Assembly (NCBI GenBank): GCA_001414485.1
Contig: LLEY01000021.1
Span: forward strand, 186,001 to 250,000
Direction of reading: 5' to 3'
Length of the DNA stretch: 64,000 nt
DNA from: Calycina herbarum
Taxonomy: Eukaryota; Ascomycota; Leotiomycetes; Helotiales; Pezizellaceae
This document shows, piece by piece, positions 24,030 to 36,890 of the stretch. The translations under genes were made by a program, and so were the position numbers. The stretch's first letter is position 1; each line of letters begins with the position of its first letter. The notes beneath the pieces are model-generated. The model saw only the letters and a list, made by a program, of their open reading frames with translations. It was not told where the DNA came from and ran no database searches.

Positions 24030-25246
24030 ACCTAAGAAGCACGAATTATCCTAGCTATCGAGGCTATTCGAACATCTAAAAAACTTAGTTGTCGCTTTAC
24101 TATAAAAATCTATAAAGTCTCTAAAATAACACCTTGATATAGAATAGCTAGCTAAACCTATTGCCTCGAAACTAAACCTAATTATTATAAATTAAACGAC
24201 TTAGAGAAGGAGACACTTGTTTAATATATACTTGATCTAGATATAAGAGGATTTGCCCCCCGACTAGTTAGTATAGAAGATATAGCGAATTATATTCTTA
24301 AATCGTAGGAGGGAAAACGCGTTAGTAAGCTCTAAGTATATTGCTTCGTATAACGTCGACTAGAATTAAAGACGCGTTTTAATCGCGTTTACAACTTATA
24401 AAGAGCCTTATACGAAGATCTAGAGCTTATTAGCACGTGGTTTCGACTTATAGAGAATATAAGAGTAAAATATAGTGTTTTAGACTACGACTTTTATAAC
24501 TTTGACGAGACAGGGTTTATAATAGGAATTATCTGCCTAGTAATAGTTATAACTCGCGCTGATCGACGTAGTAGAGAAAAGGCAGTTTAGCCTAGTAATT
24601 AGGAATAAGCTATAGTAATTGCTTATATTAATAGCGAGGGTTAGGACGTGCCTCTGTTTTTAGTAGTTTAAGAGAAGAATTATCTCTCGAATTAGTATAC
24701 TAAGAGCGGCCTTCTATACGACTAGGTTATTAAACCTATAAGTAATAGATAGACTAATAATAAGATAGGCTTAGAATAGCTATAATACTTTAATAAATAT
24801 ACTTATAGTTATATAAAAGAGCTATATCGAATACTAGTATTAGATAGGTATAAGAGTTATAAATTAGCTATATTTTAAGAGTATTACAAAGCTAATAATA
24901 TTATTACTCTTTGTCTACCTTCTTATTTCTCTTATTTAACCTAGCTACTCGATGTTAGATATTTTAGTATTCTTAAACGTATATATAAGCGTTAAATTAA
25001 GACCTTTATTAAAGCTTATATTAATTATATTACTAAGGTCGAGTTCTTTTTAGCCTTTTACGTAGCTTATAAGTAATTAATAATAACTTAAAACGTCTAG
25101 GCTAGATTTTATAGAGCTAGCTTAGTATCTTTTAATCTCTAGGCTATAATATTAAAGCTTAATATCTGATTATAAACTCCTATATCTACTAGACCCCCCT
25201 CTGTAGCTGCTAACTCTTAGGTCTTATAAACCTCTTATAACTTAAC
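24030..25246 (+). pseudogene. pogo/Fot transposase relic, N-terminal and DDE part
   Basis: The frame shows a degraded CENP-B/HTH region (LEEETLV-like near 24.2 kb, then RGFAPRLVSIEDIAN). The catalytic opening YNFDETGF is at about 24492-24518, with TRADRR and further DDE blocks to 25.1 kb. Tens of TAA/TAG stops occur where Gln and Trp codons are expected, as CpA-to-TpA change produces. Family: Tc1/mariner superfamily, DDE_1 (pogo/Fot). Non-functional. The coding sequence resumes after the LINE at 36468. Confidence 0.85.
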
Positions 25247-25399
25247 TAACGCCTTTTCGTATATACACCTTTTTTCGCAGATTGAAATTTTTGTTCTAAA
25301 AAGCTTAATCTCTCTTACTTCCGCTTAATAAGCTAAATTCCTTCTATAGAGTCTCTCTTAGAAGGGCCTCCGTCCTCGCCTACGCCTCTAGGAAGAGGT

Positions 25400-26830
25400 A
25401 TAAGAAGAGAGGGGGTTCGCCCGATTCTCTCTATCCTAAACATCTAATAACACTTCGTCTCTAAGACTACTAGAGCTCTCGAACGTGGAGCTATAGCCTA
25501 AACCTTCTTTAGAGGGATTAGAGAAGCTATAGACTACTACCTTAGCACTGCTCTCGATAGTGCCTCTCTAGAACTCTTACTCTTTCTCCGAGCCTTTTAT
25601 ACTTAAGTAGCCGACCTTAGCCTTTCTTTCTACCAGGTATTTACTAAAGAGACCTTACCTCTACTTCCTTTAGCCCTTAATACTCACTTAGAGTATAGAG
25701 ACGCCTCTACGCCCTCGTCGACTCTCTCCTCCTCTCTAGGCCCTATAAGGAAAATTTTATACGTATAGACTATAAGGAATACCTTAGCGCCTAAAAACAA
25801 AGCTAAAGCTACAAGTATAATAACAATAATAACAACAACTATATTACCTCTCTCTTCCACCGCCTTTAAGCTATAGAAGAATAAGAGAATACTAGCTAAA
25901 TCTAACCTTAGAGTCTTTGTCTAACTACTCTAGGACTCTCCTAACAGGAACTACTCTGCCTAAGCTATCTTCCTTATACTTTATAACCTAAAAATAGGCT
26001 ATAAAGAGCTAGTATAAGAAGTACTCTTAGTTAAATCTGGTTTCGCTATTGTCTCTAAAGATAAAGAAGCTCTAGATACTCTTTTAATAACAAAGAGGGC
26101 CTATATCCAAACCCTATTTACTATAGCTAAAATAGAGGTCTCGTAAGACTAGGTAGTATACCGTGTAACAGGTATACCTCGAAGTATAGAAACTGTCTAG
26201 ATTAGCGAAGAAGGAGCGATTCTTTTAACCCTTATCCCTACTATAGCCGAAGTAGTAGCTATAGTAATAAAGGAACGAATTAGAATAGCACCTATAAAAG
26301 TCAACATAGCTGCTAGCTCTCTCTTAAACGAGCTGTTTTATACTACCTAGATCGCCTTCTTTAAGGAAAAGGACGTAAGAGGTCCTTCTGCTATCCTAGA
26401 CATAACGTTACTCCTAGGCAGTAGAGCCTTCCTTAAGCGTCTCTCTAAAGTCTCTATAGTAATTTAGTACTTAAAGTGCTAGAAGTGGTATAACTTACGG
26501 AACTGCGGTAAAAATCAACGATGCCGCCTATACAGTAGTACGAAACACTTAGAAGCCTTCTACCTAAAGTATATAAAGCACTCTTAATACAAATTAAAAT
26601 GCCTATACTATAACAGCTCTTATACCTTAGACGACCCCGCGTACTAACTCCGGCTAAAAGCCTCTGGACCCCCGCTTTTAATAGAGAATAAGAGATCTAT
26701 ATAATAAGTATATAACGAGATTCGCCTAAGAAAAGAGGAAGACTTACTCTATAGTAACGTAGATACTGAAATAAGCTGCCCTACTACCCCTACTCTTCTC
26801 TTAAACTTACTATAACTAAGTAAAGAGGCT
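25400..26830 (+). pseudogene. LINE ORF1 relic (gag-like, zinc knuckle)
   Basis: Degraded coding sequence with a cysteine-rich segment around 26470-26640, reading K.WYNLRNCGK and QRCRLYSSTKHLEAFYLK with some Cys/Gln codons lost. This corresponds to the CCHC zinc knuckles of Tad-type ORF1 nucleic-acid-binding proteins. Many in-frame stops. Boundaries are approximate. Confidence 0.6.
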
Positions 26831-26999
26831 TTTACAAGCGCCTCTTCCCTGCTTTCGAACCTCCCTTCTTAACTAGAGAGCCTAGACCCTTACCTCTCTC
26901 CTCTATAAGTAGACGAGGACCTTTTAAGTAACACTACCTTTAAGTCTTATAAATTAATATATATAAGTCTAGTAAGTACTAAGAGCTAGTACTCTAACT

Positions 27000-29722
27000 A
27001 GCCTACTCTAGACGAATAGATATAGTTCTTATCTAAGAACTATATATCTACTAGAAGGAGATTAACTGTTAAATTATAAGACGACACCTAAACTATACCT
27101 GCTTTATACCTATATATAACTAGAACGTTAACTCTTCTAAAGTCCTTACTTTTATATAAAAGAGAGCAGGGATTCTCTTAAGTTAATAATCACTGACTAT
27201 ATCCTTACTTAAATGCCGAGACCTTGTTTATATCGAGATCACTTCCTCTTAAAGCTCTCTGCTTTATATACTTAACGTATATAACGCCCCCCTAGGTGCT
27301 AAGAGAGCAGGAGAGGCTGTTAACCATATTCTTAGCTTAGTATATATCCTTATAACTAATACTCTAATAGCTAGCGACTTTAACCTAAAAAGCTAACTCT
27401 AGTAGCTGGACTTTCTAGAGTAGGAAAGTATACAGTCCTCCCCGCTTATTAACTAGATAGAGGATAGAGGGCTACAGCTCTCTACCTCTCCTAGTACGCG
27501 AACTTATAACCTTGGTAATACTCTTAACCTAGCCTTCTGCTCTAATAACCTCTACTAGAGAGAGGCTGCTACTGAGGTTAACCTTATATTTAAGTATAGC
27601 TCTAACTACTTCCTACTTCTTACTCGACTTCTATATATAGGAAACTTAACTATAAAGGACCCCTCTCTTAAGCTTAGCTCTCTTAACGTTAAAACCTTTA
27701 AGATAACTCTTTAAGAAAAGCTTGAAACTTAATAGCTTTATAAACTTATAGAGCAACTAGACTCGGACTCGCTAGAGGCTCTGGCAGGATTTATTACTAA
27801 GAGTGTATATAGCGTATATCTTAGCAGTACTAAGCGAGGGCTCGGACACAGGTTCGGACACCTCTGGTGGAATAAGGAGTACTAGGCGGCGGCTACCGAG
27901 GTAAGGCAGGTATAAAGGCTTAACGCGAGCGTATAAGCCTTAAAGACTCTTTGTAAGAGTCTAAGGTAGGAAATCTGGAAGGTAAAGAGAGAACACTTCC
28001 GTACCTTAGTTAATAAAGCTACGAAGAGTAAAGATATATTTAAAATTTATAAGTAGTACTAGAGTACTAGAATCTACAAGTCTCTCTCTCTAAGAGACTC
28101 GGCAGGCTAACTAGGCTTCTCTACCTAAGAAAAGCAGAAGATCCTAGTATAAGAGCTACTTATAAACAAGGCCGAAGTTAGAGATATTCTATTTAATACT
28201 CTAACTACCTCTACTTAGTCCTTTCCCTAGGCAGTTCTTACGCTATACGAGGTCGAGGAATCGATCCTTAGGAAAGCTTCTACTATGCTAGGAGAAGACG
28301 AGCTAGTAACAGGAGTCCTTAAAGTAGCCTAGCTATAGATCTTATATCTTATCCTCTCCTTGTTCAAAGGCTATATAGAGGCAGGTTTCTATCTAAAGAT
28401 CTTTCGTACTACTATCGTCGTTATTATCCTAAAGCCTAATAAGAAAGATAAGTTATCCTCCTAAGTATATCGCCTAATTACCTTACTCTTAGTCCTTAGA
28501 AAGAGGCTTGAAAGGCTCCTTATAAAGAGAGCCTCTTAGATAGCTATTAAGCACTCTGTCCTAGAGCAAAACCAGTTTAGAGCTCTCCCTCTAAGAGCTG
28601 CTATAGACCTTACTACCTGCTTTACCTTTGATATTAAGTCAGCTCTTATAGATAAACAGGAAGCCTCTCTCCTTACACTTGATATTAAAGGGGCCTTTAA
28701 CGTAGTACTTCCTAGTCGCCTAATCAAAAGGCTAAGAGAGCAAGGTTAGCTAGATTACTTTATTAAATAGGCTACCTCTTTCTTAACTAATAGACTAGTA
28801 AAAGTAAAACTAGATAAGGAAATAGGAGCATCTACCTCGCTTTAATACAAGCTTCCTCAAGGCTCGCCTATCTCGCCTATTCTCTTTATACTTTATATCT
28901 AGCCCCTCTTTAGCTTAGGGGTTAGCTCTCTTCTAGTATTATAGAGATTCGGTTACGTAGACGATATTAAATTACTTACTTTTAAGCTTTTAAAGGCAGG
29001 GAATATTAAAGCCCTTATAGAGCAGGTGGCTAGCGCCCTAGAGTAGGGTATAGACAAGGGTATTACTTTTAATACTAAGAAGTTAGAACTTATATACTTC
29101 TCCTATAAAAGGAAGTAAAAAGGGAGAGGTATTCAGCCCTCTCCCTCTATTATAGTTGAAGAGAAGACAATAGAACCTACGTAAGAGCTTAAGTAGCTTA
29201 GTATCTTCTTTAACCCCTACCTTACGTTCTATAGCTATGTTAAAAGAATAATAAGCAAGGCTACACTTATAGCTAATACTCTTAAAGGAATAACAAATAT
29301 AATAAGAGGCTTACCTTCTTATCTACTTAAGCAAGTTACTACTGCTTCTATTCTCTTAATCACCTACTTTAGATATAAGACCTGGTACCCTAGTTAAACA
29401 AGGGAGGAAATAGGCTAAGCAGGCTTTATAAACAACCGGATCAGCTACTACCTAACTCTCTTAGATAGAGTAGTATTAACATATGCTAGGATTATCCTCC
29501 TAGTCTATAAGACTACCTCTACCTCGGCACTTCTTATAGAATCTAGCCTCTTAGCTGCTAAAATCGCTCTTATAGTAAAAAGCAGAGTATTTAAGGCTAG
29601 AACTCGCTAACTCGACTTAGCTTACCCGCTTAAACAATGTATAAATAACTCTTGCTTAAAGGCTAGGCTTATTTACTACTCTTCTAAACCCCTCTCTCTC
29701 TTAAAAGAAATCGACCTAATAT
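27000..29722 (+). pseudogene. LINE ORF2 relic: endonuclease and reverse transcriptase
   Basis: An AP-endonuclease-like part (about 27.1-27.7 kb; VYNAPLGAKRAGEAVNHIL, ASDFNL) is followed by an RT part. RT landmarks are ILKPNKKDKLSS near 28.43 kb, LTLDIKGAFNVVLPSRLI near 28.7 kb, LPQGSPISPILF near 28.87 kb and the catalytic FGYVDDI at 28949-28969. The YVDD box itself has survived. Many TAG/TAA stops elsewhere. The frame is cut off by the chromovirus at 29728 and resumes at 35197. Confidence 0.82.
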
Positions 29723-29727
29723 AAGAC

Positions 29728-29969
29728 TGTCAGGGCTTATAGCAAGTGCTGATGAATTGAACTACAGAGGCTGTCTATGTATAAGAAGATTCGATTGTCC
29801 TTTCCAAGTTAGAGTCCTTGCTAACTTATATACTCAGTTAGCTCTTTCTAGAGGTTTCTGCCAAGGGTACTCTCGAAGGTTCTATTACGTCTATGCGTTG
29901 CTAAGCGAGGTCACGTGAATGCGTCGCTAGAGTACTCTGAGACTTATTCCACGGGTGTAACCCTTGATA
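29728..29969 (-). repeat. Chromovirus LTR (left; 3' LTR of the element)
   Basis: 242 bp, TGTCAGGGCTTATAGC to CCCTTGATA. By eye it differs from the right LTR at about 21 sites, all C/T or G/A transitions. This is expected from RIP rather than neutral drift. The terminal CA appears as TA here. Confidence 0.92.
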
Positions 29970-29979
29970 TTACCCCCCT

Positions 29980-32900
29980 TCCTACTCTTGAAGGTAGGTG
30001 TCTAGGGCTACTATGTCCTCTAACTTAGTAGCAGGTTCCTATGTTAGGTTTACGTATCCTGTCTATTTAACCTTATACTCGAGTCGAGTACGAGAGCCTT
30101 TCCCTAAGAGCTTCTTTTGCTGTTGACCTAGTATTCTTTTAACTTGCTATTCTATAGTATTATCTACTAATATTATAAGTAGTTAATCATCGTCTATAAT
30201 TTAACTAGGCAGCGGGTCTATAGCTGCTAGCCTTAATAAGTCTATATTAAAGATATTGTAGATACTAGGCGGGGTGTCTAGCCTATATATAGATAGGCTA
30301 ATAACCTCGATAACTATAAACTTGGCGAATCGAGCGTCTAGTTTCTTACTAGCCCTATCTGTCCGTATATTCCGTAAGCTTAAGTAAACCTTGTCTCTAA
30401 CCTTGTATATAGGAGCGGTATTCCGTGAACGATTTACTTAAGTCTCCTAGTCTTGTTATACCCTTGCTATTGATGATTATACCTATTCTATAATAGTCTT
30501 AATCTTTGCTACTATTACTTCGCCCTTTTGAATTAGTGTTTTTATGTTTACAGGTGTTACAACGTCTGTTAAGAGGTCGATAGTCTGTAACGGATAGCCG
30601 TAGCTGAGTTAGAAGGGGCTTACACCCGTTGATATTGAATCCCGTCCGTTAAAAGCTAGCTGTACTACTAGCAGCTAGTTAGCCTAGTCGTCCTAAGCTA
30701 TATTAATCTACTGTTATAGAAGCGTCTTAACTTTAGTATTTACCCGTTCTGTTAACCCGTTAGTTTATAGATAGAAGGCTATAGAGATCTGTCGTTTAAT
30801 CCGTAAGAAGTTATAAAGCGTCTTCTATGCTCGTCTAATGAATTACAGGCCTCTATCAGACACTATTGCTCTTAGTAGTCTATATAAGCTATAGTATATA
30901 GTAATAAATAAGCGAGCAAATTCCTCTGATGATATAGTCGAGTTATAGGCTACGAGGAGCACCCCTTTACCTAAACGGTCCGTAAACACTACTATTATAT
31001 TAGAGCCTTTACTTATAAGTAGTAGTTTAATAAAGTCGACAGAGATCTCCTACTATTACTGCTTAGGAATTGGTAATAGACGAAGCAGGCCTTGTTTACA
31101 ATCCCTCTAGACCTTAGTACGTCTATAAACTCTATAATTATAGATAAACTACTTAACTATAGTCTGTAGGTTTAGCTAGAAGAACTCTCTTAAGACTATT
31201 ATAATTGTCTTATTCTTACTAGGATGGCTTATAAGTATAGAATTATAGAGTTCCTATATAATTACGGTCTATAGTAGCTTATAGTCGGGGACCTATAGTC
31301 TGCTCCTAAACTGTAAATCACTGTTCTTATTAACTAAGCAGTTAGAGATAGAGACTTTAACTAGAGAAGCGAGGTCTGCTGGAAACACTCTATCTCCTTA
31401 GTAGACAGTGTCTATAAGACGCCTAAAGTCCTTGTCTTATACCTTTCCCTCTTTCTAGAGGTTCTGTAGTTGGTCTATAAACGCTTACTATATCGCTACG
31501 TCGCTTACTTAATTCCTCCCGTTTACTAACACTAGTGCTAGCTATATAGTATTTCCTTAAATCATTCCATCTAGAATCAATTATACTATTCTATAATTAA
31601 GGCGTTCATCTCCCTCCTCTAGAAGGTCCTAGTCCCTCCTTATTAGTATATCTAGCAGTCCTCCCTCTTTACCTAGGTAGTATTAGATAATTAGGTTAAA
31701 CTTACTAAGTATTAACTACTACCGCATTTGTCTTTCAGATAGTTTATAAACTATTATAAAGTACTTAAGATTCTTATAATCTATAAGTACTATAAACTGC
31801 CTAACACTTTTTAACTCCGCTTCCTATTCCTTAAGGTAACGAATAATAGCTAACAACTCCTTATTATATATTAGGTAATTATATTCAGTAGGTGCGTGTT
31901 TCTTTAAGAAGAAGGCTACGGGCTGTAAGACGCTATTCTTTACTTAAGAGAGCACGCTTCTTAAGTAATATCTAGAGGAGTCTATCTCTAAGACCGTCTT
32001 ATAATCTAGGTTAAACTAAGCTAGTACTAGGGCCTTTATAAAGGCCTGCTTTAACTGTTCGAAGGCTCTATTCGCTTCGTCTATCTATTAGAAGGATATA
32101 TCCTTTTTAATAAGACTATAAAGAGGAGCTATAATCTGTGAAAAGTCCTTAATAAACCGTCGATAGAAATTCGCAAATCTTAGGAAGCTAAGGACGCCTT
32201 TTACTATTATTAGTGCTTTCTAATCTATAATAGCTTATATTTTAGCTAGGTTTATCTATAAACCTTTCTCTACTTCTATAATAAACCTAAGGTACTTTGT
32301 AGACTATACTTTAAATTCGCACTTATTAATATTAAGCTATAGCCTAGTATCTTAAAGCCTTTATATTACTTTACGGACATGCTCGCGGTACTAGTTATAG
32401 GTGCCGTCTATAAAGACTAAGACATCGTCGACATATACTAAGATAAAGTTGTCTAAGAACTCTTAAAGTATATAATTAATATACTACTAGAAAGTACTAG
32501 AAGTATTCACAAGCCTAAAAGGGGTAATAAGCTATTTAAAAAGCCTAAAGTATGTCTAGAAAGCCGTTTTCTACTCGTCTCCCTCCTTAATCTGTATCTT
32601 ATAAAAGGTAGTAATAACATCTATTTTTATAAACTACTTAGCTTTTCCGATCTAGTTAAGTATCTCTTAGATTAAAAGTAAAGGGTAGCAGTCCTTATAG
32701 GTTAACTTATTTAGTACTTAGTAGTTATAACAGAACCGTAGACCCCCTTCTAGCTTTTATATAAAGAGTACTAGCGTAGCTGCTAGAGAGTTACTTACTC
32801 GAATGAATTCCTTGTCTAGTAACTCTGTTAGGGTTTTATAAAGTACTAATAGCTCGTCTTGTAACATGTTATAGAGTAGCCCCTAGGAGACTGTTTCTTC

Positions 32901-34930
32901 TAATCTGTTTTCAGTCTATAAGAGCTTAATACTATAATCAATTCCTTTACAATATACTAGTAACTTATTTACTTCCTTTCTATCGAATACTAGATAGAAT
33001 TCTAGGCTAATCTAGCTAGGTAGCTTCGTCTATGGGTCTATATACTTCTTTTCTGTTAATACTTTTGTAATATCTGTAAGGCTTGCTATAAAGACCTGTA
33101 GCTTCTGTTTTCAATCTATAAGAAAGTAGAAGACGGCTGCGCTTACTTACTTATAGGAGTAAGACTTTTCTAGCTTACTATAAACTTCTAACCTAGAGTC
33201 TTAGAAGAGCAAGCATCTCTTAGTAGCGTTAAGTAAAGCTCGCTCTCTCCTTAACTAAGATTTTCCTAGAATTATTTCATAGCTCTCGATCTTAGAGACT
33301 ACGTAAGTATAAACCCGTTTCTACTAGTAGCCTCTAATGTCTATGCTAAAAGATACTACTTAGGATATAGTATCCTCTAATACTCCTTCTACTAACTATA
33401 AATGCCTTAGTATAATTTATATACAAGAGAGCTAATAATAATAGACAAAACAGTCTAAAACAATTCTATAGACTAAATACCCTGAATCTACTAAGGCTTA
33501 TAAAGTAGCTACCTTATTTACTAAAGCTAATATAAGAAGAGGTTTTTCGTCTATATATTCCTACTTAAAATGTCTCTAAGTGTCTATTACTAACAACTCC
33601 CTTCGTCGCCCCTGCCTACGCTTTCTAACAGGAGCTACTAGTTTTCCGAATCTAAGGAGATATTACTATCTTCTTCTTCTAATTCTAGTACTACTTCCTT
33701 AACCTCTGCCTTCTATTTATAGACCGAATCCGCTGTTATAGGTCGCCTTAGTAGTCTATATAGACATTCTTAAACAAAATAACTAGTAGCTCCGCAGCGA
33801 AGACAGCGACTAGTATAAGCACGGTTGCTTCGTTCTTTCTAGGACACCTATTTAGCACGCTTAGTACTAGTTGTTAAGACTTTAGCAGGTGCCGGTTCCT
33901 AATCTATACCCTCTATAGATGCCTTATAGGTGACTTTCGGTCTATTAGCAATATTACCGCTTATTACCTACTATATAGTATCTATTAAGCGTTTCTAAGA
34001 GGTCCGTAGTATTTCTAGGAGAGTCTAAGCCCTAGATCTTAATATTCGAGCTTTATAAGCCCTTAAGCAGTTGTCCGTTTCTTTAATAATAGAGTAGTAA
34101 GACTCGAAGTTAGGTTAAGAAAGAACTATAATTATTACCTTAACTAACTTATTACTAAAGATTCAGTTAAGAGACACTTTCTTTACATTATCCAGCTAAG
34201 ATCCTTCTCTAGACTCTATAAGCAGGGCTTGCTATTCTATAAAGACCTCTAGGAATAGTCTTAAGCCTTAGTAGAAGGATTCCAGCTTTCGTTATACTCT
34301 TTCCTTAGCCTACAGGTCTCTAAATACAAACTCTACTCGACTTAAGAAATCACTACTATTAGCTAGCTCTAGCTTGCCCTGTTCCTATACCTATGCTTCT
34401 ATTCTATAGAGCGCCTTACTCTATAAGGATCTGTTAAGTGCCTAAAACTTAACATATTTAGTATATCTATAATAGTTAACTTCGATTTTAGCTCGTACTT
34501 ATTATAACTAAGCTTCTAGCTTGTCCGAGTCTCCGTAGAATTCTAATAGCAGAGGAAGAGATTTCCTAGGTTTATTATCGTTATAGACTATCTATAAGCA
34601 AGCTTTCTCATCCTTCTTTTACTTATTCGTAATCCGTAGACGATCGTCCTCTTAAGTAGATATTAACTGATTCCGCTGCTCTTAAACATACTATAGGAAC
34701 TAGGCAGGTAGCTGATTCGGTATACCGCCTTCTTATAGTTCTCCTATTGTCTATAAGTTCTGTAAATACTATAAAATAGCTCGTAAGTTCTAGTATTACT
34801 ATAAAGGCCCGATATATTCTAGTATTACTAAAATAGCCCGATATATTCTAGTATTACTATAAAGGCCCGTTATGTTCTAGTATTGCTAAAATAGCCTAAT
34901 ATGTTCCAGTGTTACTGTAAAGGCCCGTTG
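29980..34930 (-). pseudogene. Chromovirus gag-pol relic
   Basis: Minus-strand landmarks are a zinc knuckle CLRCG.T..FV..C around 33775-33830, RT YVDDVL around 32420-32440 and integrase core pieces (VDFIKLLLISKGSN, VVFTDRLGKG, AIVSDRG, NGLTERVN) at 31060-30640. A C-terminal chromodomain (RLEYKVK.TGYVNLT.EPAT) lies at 30170-29980. Stops replace Gln and Trp codons throughout. The chromodomain marks a chromovirus. In this family it binds histone marks of heterochromatin and biases integration there. Confidence 0.82.
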
Positions 34931-34949
34931 TTTTTTAAATCGAATCTAA

Positions 34950-35191
34950 TGTCAGAGCTTATAGCAAGTACTAATAAATTAAACTATAGAGGCTATCTAT
35001 ATATAAGAAGATTCGATTATCCTTTCTAAGTCAGAGTCCTTACCAACTTATATACTCAGTTAGCTCTTTCTAGAGGTTTCTGCTAAGGGTACTCTCGAAG
35101 GTTCTGTTACGTCCATGCGTTGCCAAGCGAGGTCACGTGAATGCGTCGCTGGAGTACTCCGAGACTTATTCCACGGGTGTAACCCTTAACA
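34950..35191 (-). repeat. Chromovirus LTR (right; 5' LTR of the element)
   Basis: 242 bp, TGTCAGAGCTTATAGC to CCCTTAACA. The outer AACA end is retained here, and it shows where the left LTR lost its CA. Confidence 0.92.
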
Positions 35192-35196
35192 AAGAC

Positions 35197-36200
35197 CCTC
35201 TATAGAATAGAAGGTTTAACTAGCAGGCCTGCCTTCTCGAGGTAGTAGGTCTAAGCCCTAGTAGTAATAAGGACTCCTACAAAGCTGAATTCCTTGAATT
35301 CCTTGCCTCTGTCTTACTTATAGACCTAGTTATATTTACCGACGGCTCTCGCTTAGACGACAAAAGTACTAGTAGCGGCATATATCTTATAAGAGAAAGG
35401 GTTGTTCTAAATATAAGGCTCTCCCTCTTTAGTAAAACATTAGAGATATACGACGTAGAAGCTAAAGCTGCTTTATATAGTCTAGAACTAGCTCTAGACT
35501 CCCCTTTCTAGGCCTCGGCTACGAAGTACTAGATTTGCTTTAACAACCTCGAAGCTATACTATAACTAACCTACTAGTCTTACAGCATGTTATAAGAGAC
35601 CTTTAATAAGGTATATAGCTTTACTTAGCTATACTCGGAGAAGATTTAAGCAAGGTAGTACCCTAGTTATATAGGAATCCGTAGTAACGAAATAGCTAAT
35701 AAAGCTATAGGAAAAGCGGCTCGAACACCTCCTTCTAGTTCCTCTCTACTCTATACTACTATACTTAAGAGAGAGGTTAAAGAGACAGGGATTAGGCTCG
35801 CAAATCAGCTCTAGTAGACAACGCTCCTAGATACCTATAAAAACCTAGGACTTACTTCCTAGCTTTCAAAACCTAAGACTCTCTAGCTACTAAGAGAGGT
35901 CCTAGCTTAGCTAATTATAGCTCGAACTAGATACGGAGACTTTATAACATATCACCTCCGCTTCTTCTATCTTAATACACTACTAGAATCAAGGAATTAT
36001 AAGTATAAAAGAGCGAAAACACAATTCCACCTACTCTACTATAGGCTAGCAAATAACGAAGACCTAAGGCTATTAGCTAAGATAGAGAGAAACTCTTAAC
36101 TTCTTTTCAGACCTAGCTATAAGAAACTCTTTAGCAAGATCTACGCTAAAACCAAGTTCTTTACGAAAATCTATTCTTTAAGATAGCTTAACTCTCTTTT
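35197..36200 (+). pseudogene. LINE ORF2 relic, RNase H part
   Basis: Continuation of the LINE after the chromovirus. It shows IFTDGSRLDDKST around 35334, DVEAKAALYSLELALDS around 35450 and IRSNEIANKAIGKAA around 35680. These are the conserved blocks of a type I RNase H domain, as in Tad-clade LINEs. Interrupted by stops. The C-terminal part to about 36.2 kb is poorly preserved. Confidence 0.75.
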
Positions 36201-36467
36201 CCTTTCTTTTCTCTTTACTTATATATCTCCTTTATCTTTCTCTAATTCTATAAACTAATTAAGAATAAGAGCTGTTCCGAAAGTAAAGCTTCTCTTTAAA
36301 CTATCTCTTATAAATTAGCTCACTCGTTTACTATCTCTATAGCCTAGGGCACCCCTCTAGCGTCATTTGCCCTCTTTTAGAACACTTTTAGGATTTAGCC
36401 TACGCGAGCTATTCTCTGCTTAACGTTAAATAGAAATAAATAAATAAATAAATAACGCTTTTTCATA

Positions 36468-36890
36468 AACAACTTTAGTTAAGAATCGTATTTTACGCTA
36501 TTAAGGAAGCTTGCTAACCTCTATTTTCAAGACTATAGCTATATTAGTAAAGAGTATAAAGCTATTAGCTTATAAGATAACTTTATTATTAGCCGAAGTC
36601 TATACTCTTCGTAAGATAAATAAAGCACTTAGTAAGCGCCGCAGAGCTAAAAAGACTCGGGTTTGTTAAGAAGGTATACTTACTATAGAGAATATATAAG
36701 ACGTATTAGCTTAAAAGGAGGCAGAGGAACAGGCTCGACGTAATAAGCGTTCTAAGAGAGGTAGGTAAAATAAGAGATAAACCTCTAAGCGATAATATAG
36801 TACTTATAGAAAGACTAGTTATAATATACGAACTTGTTAAGAGGTTATAAATATATCTAGTTTATTAGATTCCGAGTAGTTTTAATTAAT
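36468..36890 (+). pseudogene. pogo/Fot transposase relic, C-terminal part
   Basis: Coding sense of the outer transposon resumes exactly after the LINE target duplication. It shows KALSKRRRAKKTR and KEAEEQARRNKRSKRGR, then a degraded CxxC-type tail (STYRKTSYNIRTC) at about 36800-36840, ending SSLLDSE. Fungal pogo transposases commonly end with a basic region and such a knuckle. Confidence 0.8.

Larger units (their letters stand above)
29728..35191 (-). mobile_element. Ty3/gypsy chromovirus relic with both LTRs
   Basis: 5464 bp between 5-bp duplications AAGAC (29723-29727, 35192-35196). LTRs of 242 bp lie at 29728-29969 and 34950-35191; both start TGTCAG and end CCTTGATA or CCTTAACA. A purine-rich tract (complement of 29970-29982) next to the left LTR shows that the element runs on the minus strand. 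Minus-strand order is gag knuckle (about 33.8 kb), RT with YVDD (about 32.43 kb), integrase core (31.06-30.64 kb) and chromodomain (30.17-29.98 kb). RT before integrase is the Ty3/gypsy order. Coding capacity is destroyed. Confidence 0.92.
25262..36452 (+). mobile_element. Tad-like LINE relic (non-LTR retrotransposon)
   Basis: Inserted in the transposase gene of the pogo-like element. The 15-bp target duplication is seen at 25247-25261 (TAACGCCTTTTCGTA) and 36453-36467 (TAACGCTTTTTCATA). The two differences are C/T and G/A, as RIP would give. The 3' end has a (TAAA)n tail just before 36453. Domains in order are a CCHC gag-like ORF1, an endonuclease, a reverse transcriptase and an RNase H. That order suits the Tad1 clade. 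All are broken by stops. A chromovirus (29728-35191) splits RT from RNase H. Intact length would be about 5.7 kb. Confidence 0.88.

Noticed and set aside
28536..28727. Minus ORF inside the LINE
   Set aside because: Lies antisense within the reverse transcriptase relic; open by chance.
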